A DNA stretch of 64,000 nucleotides from Haematospirillum sp. H1815 (GCF_012102705.1 NZ_JAAVTA010000010.1:28776-92775); one strand, 5' to 3'; positions 1 to 9,793 are shown, counted from the stretch's first letter. The notes: generated from the sequence alone by a model not told the origin. Made by a program: numbers and translations.

Positions 1-632
1 AAAACCTCTTCGGCCATCGCCAGCATATAGCGCCCGTCACCATCAGCCATCGCCCGCATTTGCTCACGTGCCTCAGGCTCCAGGGGCAAAGGCCGGGCCA
101 TGATCTCTTCTGCGCGGGCCAGGAGCTGTTCCAGCGCATCATCGTCCAGGCGCCTGAGAACAAGGACCCGCGCCCGCGACAGCAAAGCCGCATTCAACTC
201 AAAGCTGGGGTTCTCGGTGGTTGCCCCGACCAAGGTAATGGTTCCGTCCTCCACGTAGGGCAAAAAAGCATCCTGCTGTGCACGGTTGAAACGATGGATC
301 TCGTCCACGAACAACAAGGTGCCCCGGCCGACAGAACGCCGCTGCTTGGCAGCATCAAAAACCTTGCGCAAATCAGCCACACCGGAAAAAACGGCTGACA
401 GGGGCTCAAAGTGAAGCTCCGTCTGTTCGGCAAGAAGCCGGGCAATCGTGGTCTTTCCACACCCCGGAGGCCCCCAGAGGATAACCGAGGACAGGCGCTG
501 TGTCCGCAGCATGCGCCCCAAGGGCCCGTCCTCTGCCAGAAGGTGAGCCTGCCCGACCACATCCGAAAGCCGCCGGGGCCTGAGGTGATCCGCTAACGGA
601 CGTGGCGCAGCTTGTTCAAACAATCCTGTCAT
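1..632 (-). CDS. rarA: Replication-associated recombination protein A (RarA/MgsA), C-terminally cut by the window edge
   Basis: This AAA+ ATPase acts at stalled replication forks and belongs to the clamp-loader-like RarA/MgsA/WRNIP1 family. Translating the minus strand from the ATG gives an N-terminus with the family phrase PRPLADHLRPRRLSDVVGQ, a Walker A motif (GPPGCGKTT, about residues 49-57), a Walker B motif (LLFVDEIHRF) and the sensor-1 stretch GATTENPSFELN. Only about 210 of the usual 430-440 residues lie inside the window. The ATG follows the stop of the HtrA protease gene by two bases, so the two genes are very likely translationally coupled. The assignment is firm and only the missing C-terminus is unknown. 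Confidence 0.93.
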   Translation of the reverse strand, partial: MTGLFEQAAPRPLADHLRPRRLSDVVGQAHLLAEDGPLGRMLRTQRLSSVILWGPPGCGKTTIARLLAEQTELHFEPLSAVFSGVADLRKVFDAAKQRRSVGRGTLLFVDEIHRFNRAQQDAFLPYVEDGTITLVGATTENPSFELNAALLSRARVLVLRRLDDDALEQLLARAEEIMARPLPLEPEAREQMRAMADGDGRYMLAMAEEV

Positions 633-634
633 AA

Positions 635-2044
635 TCACCGGATCCGGAAATTCATGACATTGCCGTCACGAAGCACGGTAATGAGCCACCCACCCGGTGC
701 AGGCTGATCCAACAGGGAAACCGCGTCAGGCACCGCAACCACTTTCTTGCTGTTGATAGACTGCAAGACATCACCCGGCTGTATACCAAGACGGGCTGCA
801 TAGCCGTTACGGCGCACCGCTGTCACAACAACCTGTCCCGCAAAAACATCCCACCCGGTTTCCTCGGCCAAGGCTGGGTTGGCATTTGCCAGACGGATAC
901 CATCCAAGGGATTGCGGGGCCCCTTGATTTCCGTTTCTTGGCGCGGTGGGTTTTCCGGCGGCGGCTCCAAGGTGAAAGCCAGCTGGACCGGCTTACCCTT
1001 GCGAATGACGGACAGCTCCGCACGGCTCCCCAGCTCCAGACTGGCAATCTGATAACGCAGGGCCTGCCAATCCATCACATCATGACCATTAACAGCGATA
1101 ATCACATCGCCGCGTTTCAATCCAGCCCGATCTGCCGGACTGTCAGGATCAACGCGCGCCACCAGCACACCACCCGGACGATCCAAGCCCAAGGATTCAA
1201 CAAGCTTCGAGTCAGCAACCTGTCCACCAGCACCAAGCCAAGGACGAACGGCCTTTCCTGTCGCCAGAATACTTTTAACCGTCGTATTCACCATAGTGGC
1301 AGGAATAGCAAAACCCAGCCCCAGACTGCCGCCATCACGGCTATAGATCGCCGTATTGACACCAGCCAGGCGACCATCCGTCGTAACCAGGGCCCCACCT
1401 GAATTACCGGGATTAATGGCAGCATCGGTCTGAATAAATGAACGGTAATCAGAGACGCCGATATTGGTCCGCGCCAATGCGGAAACAATGCCACTGGTGA
1501 CCGTTTGTCCAACACCAAAAGGATTCCCGATCGCAATCACCAGATCGCCAACCTCCAGCGCGCCAGAATCAGCCAGCTCAAGAAAAGGAAGGGATTGCGG
1601 CCCATCCTTCAGCCTTAGAACCGCCAAATCTGTACGGGGATCCGCCCCGACCAGCTCTGCCTCAAACTCCCTGCGATCCGACAGGACAACCGTAATCTCG
1701 GCCGCGCCATCGATAACGTGGTTATTCGTAACGATAACACCATCCGGACGCAGAATAACCCCCGACCCCAAAGAATTCTGAACCCGTTCACGGGGAATAC
1801 CAAAGCCCGGAGAATCACCCAAAAAACGACGGAAAAATGGATCTGCCATCAAAGGCAACGTCTCGCGGGTAACGATAACCTTCTTGGTGTAAATGTTCAC
1901 AACAGCCGGAGCAGTACGCCTCACAACCGGAGCAAATGAAAGGGTCACCTGTTGACGAGAGGATGGAACCTCAGGATTTGCACCCGCAGCAGACCAGACG
2001 GAGCCTATCAGAAAACACAGCAACACCAGATTCAGAAAACGCAC
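635..2044 (-). CDS. degQ: Periplasmic serine endoprotease of the DegP/DegQ (HtrA) family
   Basis: This is a trypsin-like periplasmic quality-control protease with two PDZ domains. The catalytic triad is visible as VTNNHVID (His), DPRTDLAVL (Asp) and GNSGGALV (Ser). PDZ1 follows with GGVLVARVDPDSPADRAGLK and PDZ2 near the C-terminus with GYAARLGIQPGDVLQSIN. I chose a GTG start preceded by GAGG because it gives MRFLNLVLLCFLIGSVWSA, a good signal peptide. A longer reading starts 51 bases upstream and would bury that signal. The gene lies downstream of rplQ after a hairpin and immediately before rarA. DegP, DegQ and DegS-like paralogues cannot be told apart with certainty here. Two PDZ domains exclude DegS. 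Confidence 0.92.
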   Translation of the reverse strand: MRFLNLVLLCFLIGSVWSAAGANPEVPSSRQQVTLSFAPVVRRTAPAVVNIYTKKVIVTRETLPLMADPFFRRFLGDSPGFGIPRERVQNSLGSGVILRPDGVIVTNNHVIDGAAEITVVLSDRREFEAELVGADPRTDLAVLRLKDGPQSLPFLELADSGALEVGDLVIAIGNPFGVGQTVTSGIVSALARTNIGVSDYRSFIQTDAAINPGNSGGALVTTDGRLAGVNTAIYSRDGGSLGLGFAIPATMVNTTVKSILATGKAVRPWLGAGGQVADSKLVESLGLDRPGGVLVARVDPDSPADRAGLKRGDVIIAVNGHDVMDWQALRYQIASLELGSRAELSVIRKGKPVQLAFTLEPPPENPPRQETEIKGPRNPLDGIRLANANPALAEETGWDVFAGQVVVTAVRRNGYAARLGIQPGDVLQSINSKKVVAVPDAVSLLDQPAPGGWLITVLRDGNVMNFRIR

Positions 2045-2142
2045 AACAGCATCCTCACCAACACGACACAGCCTGCTTGTAACGTGGGGTATCAAAACAC
2101 GAAATACCAGCCCGGATTAGCACCCAAGGCCAGAAAGCAGAA

Positions 2143-2166
2143 AGGGCAGCCTGATCAGGCTGCCCT
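2143..2166 (-). terminator. Perfect palindromic hairpin downstream of rplQ
   Basis: A 24-base perfect palindrome (AGGGCAGCCTGA and its complement) lies 27 bases after the rplQ stop. On the minus strand it is followed by a T-rich but interrupted tract (TTTCTGCTTT). It probably ends or attenuates the alpha-operon transcript before the HtrA gene. Confidence 0.65.
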
Positions 2167-2192
2167 CCACAACAACACACGCGGCAGATTGA

Positions 2193-2618
2193 TTATTCCT
2201 GCTCGGCAGCTGCCAGTTCCGCTGCAACACGAGCCTTGTCTTCGGCCCCCTTCGCAGCAGGATCACGATCAACCAGCTCGATAATCGCCATAGGGGCACA
2301 GTCACCATAACGGAAACCAGCTTTCAGAACGCGCGTATAACCACCTGGTCGACCCTGATAACGCTCTGCCAGAACAGAAAACAACTTGCTGACGACCGTC
2401 TCGTCACCAATCTGAGCAATCGCCTGACGGCGAGCATGCAAGTCACCGCGCTTGGCAAGCGTAATCAGCTTCTCGGCAATCGGACGCAGATCTTTTGCCT
2501 TGGGCAAAGTGGTACGAATTTGCTCGTGCCGGATCAGAGCGGCAGCCATGTTGGCAAACATAGCCTTGCGGTGGGACGATGTGCGATTAAGCTTGCGGCC
2601 GGACATTCCGTGACGCAT
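2193..2618 (-). CDS. rplQ: 50S ribosomal protein L17
   Basis: L17 is a large-subunit protein near the peptide exit tunnel. The N-terminus [20 protein letters not shown] is diagnostic, and the [22 protein letters not shown] region is typical. At 141 residues it is longer than the enterobacterial protein because of an acidic, alanine-rich tail (about residues 122-141), as is common in alphaproteobacteria. It is the last gene of the alpha operon, separated from rpoA by 181 bases that contain a strong hairpin. Confidence 0.97.
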   Translation of the reverse strand: MRHGMSGRKLNRTSSHRKAMFANMAAALIRHEQIRTTLPKAKDLRPIAEKLITLAKRGDLHARRQAIAQIGDETVVSKLFSVLAERYQGRPGGYTRVLKAGFRYGDCAPMAIIELVDRDPAAKGAEDKARVAAELAAAEQE

Positions 2619-2750
2619 GGCTGTCTCCTTTCCAGTTTCTTGGCCCCGCTCGCGGAGCCGATGAGAATTCTTGTTCCCGCCGCCAGTTTAAAATTTATGG
2701 AAGCGATGCAGAACAAGACTGGGACATTATGTCCCCGAACCAAAACAACA

Positions 2751-2790
2751 CCGGCCTGCTCAAGAACACAGTTCTAAGGAAGCAGGCCGG
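2751..2790 (-). terminator. Attenuator-like hairpin between rpoA and rplQ
   Basis: A perfect 10-bp stem (CCGGCCTGCT / AGCAGGCCGG) encloses a 20-base loop with its own inner stem (AGAAC-ACA-GTTCT). It begins about 10 bases after the rpoA stop. On the minus strand it is followed by TGTTGTTTTGG, a weak T-tract. It probably gives partial termination or stabilises a processed 3' end. I infer this from structure alone. Confidence 0.55.
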
Positions 2791-2799
2791 AGCCGATGA

Positions 2800-3816
2800 T
2801 CAATAAGGGTCCTCGAGCTTCTTGGCAAGTTCTTCAATATTCTCAGGCGGCCAGTTCGGCACTTCCATACCAAGATGCAGGGACATGTGCGCAAGCAGGT
2901 GCTTGATCTCATTCAAGGACTTACGACCAAAGTTCGGAGTACGAAGCATCTCTGCCTCGGTCTTCTGAACCAAGTCACCAATGTAACAAATATTGTCGTT
3001 CTTCAGGCAATTGAATGAACGAACACTCAACTCCAACTCATCAACCTTCCTCAAAAGATTGCGGTTGAATGGCAGATCATCTTCCTTATACGCTTCAGAA
3101 GCAGCCTGCGGCTCGTCAAAATTGATGAAGAGAGCAAGCTGATCCTGAAGAATACGGGCTGCCAAGGCAACAGCATCTTCCGGCGTCACAGCACCATTGG
3201 TCTCTACGTTCATGACCAGCTTGTCATAGTCCGTCACCTGACCAACACGCGCATTCTCAACGCGATAGGACACACGACGAACCGGAGCAAAAATCGAATC
3301 AACCGGGATCAAGCCAATAGGTGAATCCTCGGAACGATTATTCGCAGCCGGCACGTAACCCTTGCCGGTATCAACGGTCAACTCCATGTTAAAGGAGGCG
3401 TTGGTATCAAGATGACAGATCACCAAGTCGGGATTCAGCACCTCCACACCATGACCTGTTTCAATGCTTCCGGCAGTCACAACGCATGGACCCGTTACCT
3501 TGAGGTTCATGCGTCTGGAACCTTCACCCTGCATTCTCAAGGCAAGAGCCTTGATGTTCAGAATGATATCCGTGACATCTTCCCTGACACCGGGGACAGA
3601 GGAAAACTCGTGGAGGACGCCTTCAATCTGGATCGCGGTAACAGCCGCACCCTGGAGGGAAGACATCAAAACACGACGCAGGGCATTACCCAAGGTCATG
3701 CCAAAGCCGCGCTCAAGCGGTTCTGCAACAACGGTTGCCGTGCACGCGGGATCGTCACCGGGCTCGACGTTGAGTTTTTGCGGTTTGATTAGTTCCTGCC
3801 AGTTTTTCTGGATCAC
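2800..3816 (-). CDS. rpoA: DNA-directed RNA polymerase subunit alpha
   Basis: The alpha subunit nucleates polymerase assembly and contacts UP elements and activators. The N-terminal domain carries the assembly motif [23 protein letters not shown] (shown here over two stretches), and the C-terminal domain has [20 protein letters not shown] and [20 protein letters not shown] helix-hairpin-helix sequence. The length of 338 residues is standard for alphaproteobacteria. It sits between rpsK and rplQ, the usual alpha-operon order. rpsD, which some bacteria place here, is absent. Confidence 0.99.
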   Translation of the reverse strand: MIQKNWQELIKPQKLNVEPGDDPACTATVVAEPLERGFGMTLGNALRRVLMSSLQGAAVTAIQIEGVLHEFSSVPGVREDVTDIILNIKALALRMQGEGSRRMNLKVTGPCVVTAGSIETGHGVEVLNPDLVICHLDTNASFNMELTVDTGKGYVPAANNRSEDSPIGLIPVDSIFAPVRRVSYRVENARVGQVTDYDKLVMNVETNGAVTPEDAVALAARILQDQLALFINFDEPQAASEAYKEDDLPFNRNLLRKVDELELSVRSFNCLKNDNICYIGDLVQKTEAEMLRTPNFGRKSLNEIKHLLAHMSLHLGMEVPNWPPENIEELAKKLEDPY

Positions 3817-3948
3817 GGATGCACCCTCTTGCTAACGGGGCCAGGCCAAACCGTGCTGACAATAACCGACCTTGGAATCAGTAGAAAACTGAAACAAGAG
3901 ACGCATCATCGCAACACGGCATTCGGTTCATCACACCAAAGCCGCCAT

Positions 3949-3968
3949 GCCCCGGAATATTCCGGGGC
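3949..3968 (-). other. 20-bp perfect palindrome between rpsK and rpoA
   Basis: GCCCCGGAAT followed by its exact complement forms a 20-base palindrome, and short CCGCC/GGCGG arms extend it imperfectly. It lies 27 bases downstream of the rpsK stop inside a 179-base intergenic gap. There is no T-tract, so a processing, stability or attenuation element is more likely than an intrinsic terminator. Alternatively it could be a DNA-level operator. Confidence 0.5.
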
Positions 3969-3995
3969 GGCGGTCACACAAAACGAATCTGACAG

Positions 3996-4388
3996 TCAGA
4001 CCCTACGCCGCTTACGCGGACGACAGCCATTGTGCGGTATAGGGGTAACATCACGAATGGAGGTAACGGTAAACCCGGCTGAAACCAAGGCTCTCAGTGC
4101 GGACTCACGACCAGAGCCCGGTCCGGCAACCTCAACCTCCAAGGTCTTCATACCATGATCCAGAGCCTTGCGACAGGCGTCTTCAGCCGCCACCTGCGCG
4201 GCATACGGCGTAGACTTGCGGGAGCCTTTGAAGCCCTGCATACCAGCAGAGGACCAAGAGATTGAATTCCCCTGCACGTCCGTTATGGTAATGATTGTGT
4301 TGTTGAAGGTCGCATTCACGTGGGCAATTCCGGACGTGATGTTTTTGCGTTCGCGACGACGGGGACGCGCAGCAGCTGCCTTGGCCAT
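3996..4388 (-). CDS. rpsK: 30S ribosomal protein S11
   Basis: S11 sits on the small-subunit platform and helps form the mRNA exit region. Hallmarks are [18 protein letters not shown], the glycine-rich [20 protein letters not shown] and the C-terminus [18 protein letters not shown]. The length of 130 residues is normal. It follows rpsM by 24 bases in the alpha operon. Confidence 0.98.
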   Translation of the reverse strand: MAKAAAARPRRRERKNITSGIAHVNATFNNTIITITDVQGNSISWSSAGMQGFKGSRKSTPYAAQVAAEDACRKALDHGMKTLEVEVAGPGSGRESALRALVSAGFTVTSIRDVTPIPHNGCRPRKRRRV

Positions 4389-4412
4389 TGCCGTATCTTG
4401 CCTTCTCTCTAA

Positions 4413-4781
4413 TTACTTCTTCTTGCCGGCGATCGGCTTTGCCGGTCCCTTGCGGGTACGGGCATTTGTGTGGGTACGCTGGCCACGAACAGGAAGCCCT
4501 TTGCGATGGCGCAGACCGCGATAGCAGCCAAGGTCCATCAGACGCTTGATGTTCATTGCAACTTCGCGACGCAGATCACCTTCCACCTTATAGGCGCTGT
4601 CAATCAGCTCACGCAGACGAAGAACATCTTCGTCTGACATTTGATTGACCCTGAGGGACGGCGCAAAGGACATCTTTTCGCAGATATCTTTCGCATGCTT
4701 TGGACCAATACCATAGATATACGTCAGCGCGACTTCCACGCGCTTGTTGGTCGGAATGTTAACGCCAGCGATACGCGCCAA
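4413..4781 (-). CDS. rpsM: 30S ribosomal protein S13
   Basis: S13 lies in the head of the small subunit and contacts P-site tRNA and L5. The start [20 protein letters not shown], the [11 protein letters not shown] helix-hairpin-helix and the basic tail [21 protein letters not shown] are diagnostic. It is 122 residues long. It opens the alpha operon, 154 bases after adk. I saw no convincing promoter in that gap. Confidence 0.98.
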   Translation of the reverse strand: MARIAGVNIPTNKRVEVALTYIYGIGPKHAKDICEKMSFAPSLRVNQMSDEDVLRLRELIDSAYKVEGDLRREVAMNIKRLMDLGCYRGLRHRKGLPVRGQRTHTNARTRKGPAKPIAGKKK

Positions 4782-4935
4782 GGCCCGTACTCCTTAAATT
4801 TTCCAAACGACAAAGAATGCCGCCAATGTTTCTGTCCGCAGTCAGACTCGGAAGGAGCGCGATTATATTCACTGCTACCGGCAAGTCAACCATGCCCATG
4901 ACACACAAGGCCAGAAACCTGACACACACTCCACT

Positions 4936-5592
4936 TTACGAACCAAGCAAAGCTTCGAGCTCGCTTGTCACAACACCGATATCTCTTGCGCCATCAACAA
5001 CATACAAGAGATTACGCGCTCTATAATAGGGGATCAAGGGCGCTGTTTGCGCATGATACGCAACCAGGCGCTTGCGAACCGTATCTTCATTATCGTCAGC
5101 TCGACGGGAGAACTTGGTCCCCCCACACGAATCGCAAACTCCTGTGGCTTTGGGATTCTTGAAGGTATCATGATAGCCGGCCCCACACGCATCGCAGGTA
5201 AAACGTCCTATAATCCGCTCAACGAGAAGATCATCGGGCACCTGCAACTCGATAGCAGCATCCAGCACAACACCCTTCTTGGCTATCAGTATGTCAAGCG
5301 CCTCTGCTTGGGCAACATTGCGCGGGAAACCGTCCAGAATAAAGCCCTGACGGGCATCATCACAATCCAGACGGTCATCAATAAGATTAATGACAATCTC
5401 ATCTGAAACTAGATGGCCGCTATCCATCACAGCCTTCGCCTTCAAGCCCGTTGCACTCTTTGCAGCCACAGCAGCGCGAAGCATTTCGCCTGTTGAAAGC
5501 TGGACAATGCCGTAGCGTTCACGAAGCCTCTGGGCCTGAGTCCCCTTGCCTCCGCCGGGAGGCCCCATAAGAATCAGTCTTTTTCCCGCCAT
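4936..5592 (-). CDS. adk: Adenylate kinase (zinc-type LID)
   Basis: This enzyme interconverts AMP, ADP and ATP. The P-loop GPPGGGKGT is at residues 10-18, followed by the AMP-site STGEMLRAAV and the DGFPRN motif. The LID is the long form and carries four cysteines (C133, C136, C153, C156, in CDACG and CDSCGG), which predicts structural zinc. At 218 residues it has the full bacterial long-form length. The start overlaps the secY stop by one base (TGATG), so it is coupled to secY, the usual location at the end of the spc operon. Confidence 0.98.
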   Translation of the reverse strand: MAGKRLILMGPPGGGKGTQAQRLRERYGIVQLSTGEMLRAAVAAKSATGLKAKAVMDSGHLVSDEIVINLIDDRLDCDDARQGFILDGFPRNVAQAEALDILIAKKGVVLDAAIELQVPDDLLVERIIGRFTCDACGAGYHDTFKNPKATGVCDSCGGTKFSRRADDNEDTVRKRLVAYHAQTAPLIPYYRARNLLYVVDGARDIGVVTSELEALLGS

Positions 5593-6935
5593 CAGCCTCG
5601 CCGCCCTTTCAACTTCGACTTTCTGATAAGCCCTTCATATTGATGTGCTAACAGATGAGACTGGACCTGCGTAACCGTATCCATAGTCACACTGACAACA
5701 ATCAGAAGGCTAGTCCCTCCAAAGTAAAATGGAACAGCCAAACGTGTAATCAGAATCTCAGGCAGAATGGAAATAAAGACAAGATAAAGTGCGCCAACAA
5801 CCGTTAGACGGGTCAACACATAATCCATATACTCAGCTGTATTCTTTCCCGGACGAATGCCCGGAATAAACCCACCGTGCTTCTTCAGATTATCTGCCGT
5901 TTCATGAGGGTTAAAAACAACAGCTGTGTAGAAGAAAGCAAAGAATGCAATCAGCGCAGCATATAGCAACATATAAACTGGTTGCCCATGACCAAGCCAA
6001 CCAACCAGTCCCTGAAGCCAGTCAGGCCCGCTGCCCGCATAAAAACTGGCTACAGTTGTTGGCAGCAACAGTATTGAGCTAGCAAAGATGGGCGGTATCA
6101 CACCCGCAGTGTTAATCTTCAAGGGCAGGTGAGTGCTTTCGCCACCATACAAACGGTTGCCTACCTGGCGCTTTGGATATTGTATGAGGATACGGCGTTG
6201 CGCACGTTCCATAAACACAATAAAGGCAATAACGCCAACAGCCATCAGCAGAAGCACAAGGATCAACAACGGGTGCAATGCCCCGGTGCGGCCCAGCTCC
6301 AGAGTGGCAACAAGGGCCTGCGGCAGATTGGCTACAATACCAGCGAAGATAATAAGCGAGATACCATTACCGACACCCCTTGCCGTTATCTGCTCTCCCA
6401 GCCACATGAGAAACATCGTCCCACCAACAAGGGTCACGACGGTTGTAAAGCGGAAGAAAAAACCAGGATCAACAACAACAGCGCCACCGCTACCAGTCAT
6501 GGACTCCAGACCAGCCGCGATTGCCCAAGCCTGGAATGCTGCGATCACAACGGTAAGATATCGCGTATACTGATTAATTTTCTTACGACCAGCCTCGCCC
6601 TCTTTCTTCAAAGCAATCATTGACGGCGCCATTGTCGTCAAAAGCTGAAGAATGATAGAGGCCGAAATATAGGGCATAATATTAAGAGCAAACAGGGTCA
6701 TACGGCTGAGGGCACCGCCAGCCAGCATATCAAACATCCCAAGGATGCCACCCTGATTACGGGAAAAAACGTCTGCCAATGCGTGTGGGTCAATACCAGG
6801 CAAAGGAATATACGTGCCGAGACGATACACAATCAGCGCACCCAAGGTGAACCAAATGCGCTTTTTCAGCTCCGTAGCCTGGGCGAAAACGCCCCAGTTC
6901 ATATTGGCAGCAAGTTGCTCGGCAGCAGAAGCCAT
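5592..6935 (-). CDS. secY: Protein translocase subunit SecY
   Basis: SecY is the central channel of the SecYEG translocon in the inner membrane. The protein has about ten hydrophobic segments. It shows the conserved YRLGTYIPLPGIDP start, GIMPYI-like MPYISASIILQLL, the GNGISLIIFAGI loop and the cytoplasmic MERAQRRILIQYPKRQ. The NPHETADNLKKHGGFIPGIRPG loop region precedes the last helices. The length of 447 residues is normal. It lies between rplO and adk in the spc operon, with a large hairpin in its leader. Confidence 0.98.
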   Translation of the reverse strand: MASAAEQLAANMNWGVFAQATELKKRIWFTLGALIVYRLGTYIPLPGIDPHALADVFSRNQGGILGMFDMLAGGALSRMTLFALNIMPYISASIILQLLTTMAPSMIALKKEGEAGRKKINQYTRYLTVVIAAFQAWAIAAGLESMTGSGGAVVVDPGFFFRFTTVVTLVGGTMFLMWLGEQITARGVGNGISLIIFAGIVANLPQALVATLELGRTGALHPLLILVLLLMAVGVIAFIVFMERAQRRILIQYPKRQVGNRLYGGESTHLPLKINTAGVIPPIFASSILLLPTTVASFYAGSGPDWLQGLVGWLGHGQPVYMLLYAALIAFFAFFYTAVVFNPHETADNLKKHGGFIPGIRPGKNTAEYMDYVLTRLTVVGALYLVFISILPEILITRLAVPFYFGGTSLLIVVSVTMDTVTQVQSHLLAHQYEGLIRKSKLKGRRG

Positions 6936-6965
6936 GCGACGCTCCAGGTATCAAAAATGTGCAAC

Positions 6966-7017
6966 GGGGAGCCGCCTGACATTGGTGCCACTAAAGCACC
7001 ATCTGCCGACGCTCCCC
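6966..7017 (-). promoter_or_regulatory. Two-tier hairpin in the rplO-secY intergenic region
   Basis: The outer arms GGGGAGC and GCTCCCC pair over 52 bases, and an inner stem TGGTGC/GCACCA closes a 7-base loop. The element lies between the rplO stop and the secY start and has no T-tract. It is probably a processing or attenuation site that tunes secY relative to the ribosomal genes. The function is inferred and the pairing is visible in the sequence. Confidence 0.5.
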
Positions 7018-7071
7018 GCAAGAGCAGACAATAACCTATCACAAGGTCAACGTCCTATCTTGATCGTGCGA

Positions 7072-7557
7072 TCAGGTTGTCTCGCCTTCGATAACAGGGG
7101 CAGCCAACATCACAACCTTGCCGCCCAGTTTCTCTACTGCATCAACAGCAGAGCGGGAAGCACCTGCAACTTCGATGGTTACCTTCGCACTGAAATCACC
7201 ATGCCCCAGAAGACGAATGCCATCGCGAACACGACGCACAACACCTGCAGAAACCAGTTTCTCGGCTGTAATAACAGCAGATATATCTAGTTTGCCTGCA
7301 TCAACCGCTGTCTGGAGACGTCCGAGATTCACGGCAACATAGTCTTTACGGAAGATATTGGTGAAGCCACGCTTGGGAAGACGACGATAGATAGGCATCT
7401 GCCCACCTTCGAAGCCATTGATCGAGACACCTGTACGGGATTTCTGTCCCTTGACGCCACGACCACCGGTTTTTCCCTTACCAGAGCCTATACCACGACC
7501 AACGCGCATCCGTTTCTTGGTTGCACCTTCGTTATCGCGTAATTGATTTAACTTCAT
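7072..7557 (-). CDS. rplO: 50S ribosomal protein L15
   Basis: L15 is a late-assembly large-subunit protein. The N-terminal half has the glycine/lysine-rich extension [20 protein letters not shown] followed by [18 protein letters not shown], which is diagnostic. It is 161 residues long. It follows rpmD by 72 bases and precedes secY, the usual spc-operon order. Confidence 0.98.
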   Translation of the reverse strand: MKLNQLRDNEGATKKRMRVGRGIGSGKGKTGGRGVKGQKSRTGVSINGFEGGQMPIYRRLPKRGFTNIFRKDYVAVNLGRLQTAVDAGKLDISAVITAEKLVSAGVVRRVRDGIRLLGHGDFSAKVTIEVAGASRSAVDAVEKLGGKVVMLAAPVIEGETT

Positions 7558-7629
7558 ATTGAAGGATCCTGTCTTACTAACCCCGGAAACAAGCGAAGAC
7601 CAAATGACCTTCGCCTCTTCCGAGTCGGC

Positions 7630-7821
7630 TTACGCCTCTATGACCTTCACGAGATGAGCCACCTTGGCAATCATCCCACGCACCGACGGCGTATCTTCCA
7701 ATACCCGGGTGCGATTGATCTTGTTCAGACCAAGCCCGACCAAAGTTGCTCTCTGGTCAGCCTTGCGGCCAATCGGGCTTCCTGTCTGCATAACTGTCAG
7801 CGTCTTTTTCTGGGCCATCAT
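7630..7821 (-). CDS. rpmD: 50S ribosomal protein L30
   Basis: This is a small one-domain protein with [38 protein letters not shown] and VAHLVKV, all typical of L30. It starts with two consecutive ATG codons behind GGAGA. The second ATG has slightly better spacing, so the protein is 62 or 63 residues. The next upstream gene is rpsE, nine bases away. Confidence 0.96.
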   Translation of the reverse strand: MMAQKKTLTVMQTGSPIGRKADQRATLVGLGLNKINRTRVLEDTPSVRGMIAKVAHLVKVIEA

Positions 7822-7830
7822 TCCGTCTCC

Positions 7831-8445
7831 TTATTCAGCAGAGGCGGCGTCTGCCTCAGCAGCACCCGTCATTTCACGACGACTGACGATTTCGCCAACT
7901 TTCTTATTACGCTTTGCAGCAACCATCCGTGGGCTCTCAAGATTCGCCAATGCAGCAAACGTAGCCCTGATCATGTTATAAGGGTTGGTAGAACCAACAC
8001 ACTTGGCAACAATATCTTGGACACCCATAGTCTCGAACACCGCACGCATCGGACCACCAGCAATAATACCGGTACCCGCTGGAGCAGATCTCAAAACAAC
8101 ATGGCCTGCACCAAAGTGACCGGAAATATCATGGTGCAAGGTACGTCCTTCACGCAAAGGAACGCGAACCAAGCCGCGCTTGGCTCTTTCACTGGCCTTG
8201 CGAATAGCCTCGGGAACCTCACGGGCCTTTCCCGTGCCAAACCCGACACGGCCTTTGCTGTCACCAACAACAACGACCGCAGCGAATCCAAAGCGACGGC
8301 CACCTTTGACCACTTTGGCAACACGATTAATAGATACAAGCTTGTCGGTGAACTCATCCTCGCGCTCACGCTCCGGAGCACGATCGCGATCACGACGATC
8401 ACGACGCTCCTGAGAGGAGCGTTCAGCAGTGGGGGTACGTGCCAT
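7831..8445 (-). CDS. rpsE: 30S ribosomal protein S5
   Basis: S5 is a fidelity protein near the mRNA entry site. It shows the core [40 protein letters not shown] and the [16 protein letters not shown] helix. The N-terminus has an extra arginine/glutamate-rich stretch (about residues 8-30). The C-terminus adds an alanine-rich tail, giving 204 residues compared with 167 in E. coli. Such extensions are common in alphaproteobacteria. It lies between rplR and rpmD. Confidence 0.98.
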   Translation of the reverse strand: MARTPTAERSSQERRDRRDRDRAPEREREDEFTDKLVSINRVAKVVKGGRRFGFAAVVVVGDSKGRVGFGTGKAREVPEAIRKASERAKRGLVRVPLREGRTLHHDISGHFGAGHVVLRSAPAGTGIIAGGPMRAVFETMGVQDIVAKCVGSTNPYNMIRATFAALANLESPRMVAAKRNKKVGEIVSRREMTGAAEADAASAE

Positions 8446-8457
8446 CTCGACTATCCT

Positions 8458-8820
8458 TTAGAACGAAAGTCCGCCTTCACGCGCCGCATCCGCCAGAGCT
8501 TTCACCCGGCCGTGGAACACATAGCCCCCACGATCGAACACGACATCCTTAACGCCGGCTTCAAGAGCCCGCTCGGCCACCAGTTTGCCAACAGCAGCAG
8601 CGGCTGCTGTATCGGCACCGGTTTTCAAATGCTCACGCAATCCTTTGTCCAAGGTCGAGGCAGCAACAAGGGTACATCCCTTGGCATCGTCAATAACCTG
8701 GGCATAGATATGCTTGGATGAGCGGAAAACCGAAAGGCGCAAACGCCCGGCGGCCTTCTTCCTGAGCTGATACCGCACGCGATCGCGGCGGCGCTCGAAA
8801 AGAGACAAATTTTTCGCCAT
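8458..8820 (-). CDS. rplR: 50S ribosomal protein L18
   Basis: L18 binds 5S rRNA together with L5 and L25. The conserved [20 protein letters not shown] start, [17 protein letters not shown] and the C-terminal [20 protein letters not shown] are all present. It is 120 residues long and sits between rplF and rpsE, spaced by 12 bases on each side. Confidence 0.98.
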   Translation of the reverse strand: MAKNLSLFERRRDRVRYQLRKKAAGRLRLSVFRSSKHIYAQVIDDAKGCTLVAASTLDKGLREHLKTGADTAAAAAVGKLVAERALEAGVKDVVFDRGGYVFHGRVKALADAAREGGLSF

Positions 8821-8832
8821 TTCCGTTCGCCT

Positions 8833-9369
8833 TTACTTCTTCTTGCCTTCCTTACGCAGAATCTGCTCGCCAACATACTTGACGCCCTTACCCTTATAGG
8901 GCTCCGGCGGACGGTATGCGCGAATCTCAGCAGCGACTTGGCCAACAACTTGTTTGTCCATACCACTGATCTCGACCTGAGTTGGCTGCGGGGCCTTAAT
9001 TACGACATTATCCGGAATCGGGAAGATCACATCATGCGAGAAACCTAGGGCAAGCTGAAGATTTTTACCCTGCACCGCAACCTTGTAACCAACACCGACC
9101 ACTTCCAGATTCTTCCTGAAGCCCTCTGAAACACCCTTTACCAAGTTGGCAATACGGGCGCGGGTTGTTCCCCACATCATACGAGAATTCTTGGAATCAC
9201 CAACAGGAGTCACAACAATCTTACCGTCCTGCAACTTTGCATCCACCAAGTCCGGCGAGAGAGAGAAGCTCAACTCACCCAGCTTTCCTTTAGCTGATAC
9301 AATGCCATTGGCAATGGTCACAGAAACACCCTGAGGAACTTCAACCGGATACTTTCCTACGCGAGACAT
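8833..9369 (-). CDS. rplF: 50S ribosomal protein L6
   Basis: L6 lies near the sarcin-ricin loop and the factor-binding centre. I start it at MSRVGKYPVEVPQGV, which gives 178 residues, the normal length. A longer in-frame reading exists upstream but overlaps the end of rpsH. Hallmarks are the duplicated L6 fold, MMWGTTRARIANLVKGVSEG and the C-terminal YKGKGVKYVGEQILRKEGKK. Confidence 0.97.
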   Translation of the reverse strand: MSRVGKYPVEVPQGVSVTIANGIVSAKGKLGELSFSLSPDLVDAKLQDGKIVVTPVGDSKNSRMMWGTTRARIANLVKGVSEGFRKNLEVVGVGYKVAVQGKNLQLALGFSHDVIFPIPDNVVIKAPQPTQVEISGMDKQVVGQVAAEIRAYRPPEPYKGKGVKYVGEQILRKEGKKK

Positions 9370-9382
9370 CCAGGCACCCTCC

Positions 9383-9781
9383 TCAGAATACGCGACACAG
9401 GACTTCGCCGCCAACATTGGCAAGGCGGGCCTCATGGTCGCTCATCAACCCACGCGGGGTTGAGAGAATAGAGATACCGAGACCGTTATAGACCTTGGGA
9501 AGATCCTTGATCTTGGAGTAACGGCGCCGACCGGGCGTCGAAACACGACTTATTTCCTGAATGACAGGCTTTCCCTCATGATACTTGAGCTCAACACGAA
9601 GCTCCTCAACGCCAGGACGAACAACGTAGCGCTCATAGCCGCGAATATAACCTTCGCGCACCAGAACCTCCAGAACCCCGGCACGCAAGCCGGAGGCAGG
9701 GGAAATAACGCTGGATTTCCCTGCACGTTGACCGTTACGGATACGGGTGATCATATCACCCACGGGATCAGTCATTGACAT
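9383..9781 (-). CDS. rpsH: 30S ribosomal protein S8
   Basis: S8 is a primary 16S rRNA binder and in enterobacteria the translational repressor of the spc operon. It shows [16 protein letters not shown], the [20 protein letters not shown] region and [17 protein letters not shown] with the final GGEVLCRVF. The length of 132 residues is normal. Whether S8 regulates the operon here cannot be told from sequence by eye. Confidence 0.98.
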   Translation of the reverse strand: MSMTDPVGDMITRIRNGQRAGKSSVISPASGLRAGVLEVLVREGYIRGYERYVVRPGVEELRVELKYHEGKPVIQEISRVSTPGRRRYSKIKDLPKVYNGLGISILSTPRGLMSDHEARLANVGGEVLCRVF

Positions 9782-9793
9782 GGTCTGTCCTCC

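Noticed and set aside
938..1402. Long plus-strand frames opposite the HtrA gene and opposite most ribosomal and polymerase genes
   Set aside because: They are antisense shadows of strongly conserved genes. They have low-complexity Arg/Thr/Ser composition, and none has a family signature.
7654..8721. 355-residue plus-strand frame spanning rpmD, rpsE and rplR
   Set aside because: It is antisense to three conserved genes at once, so it cannot be a real gene alongside them.
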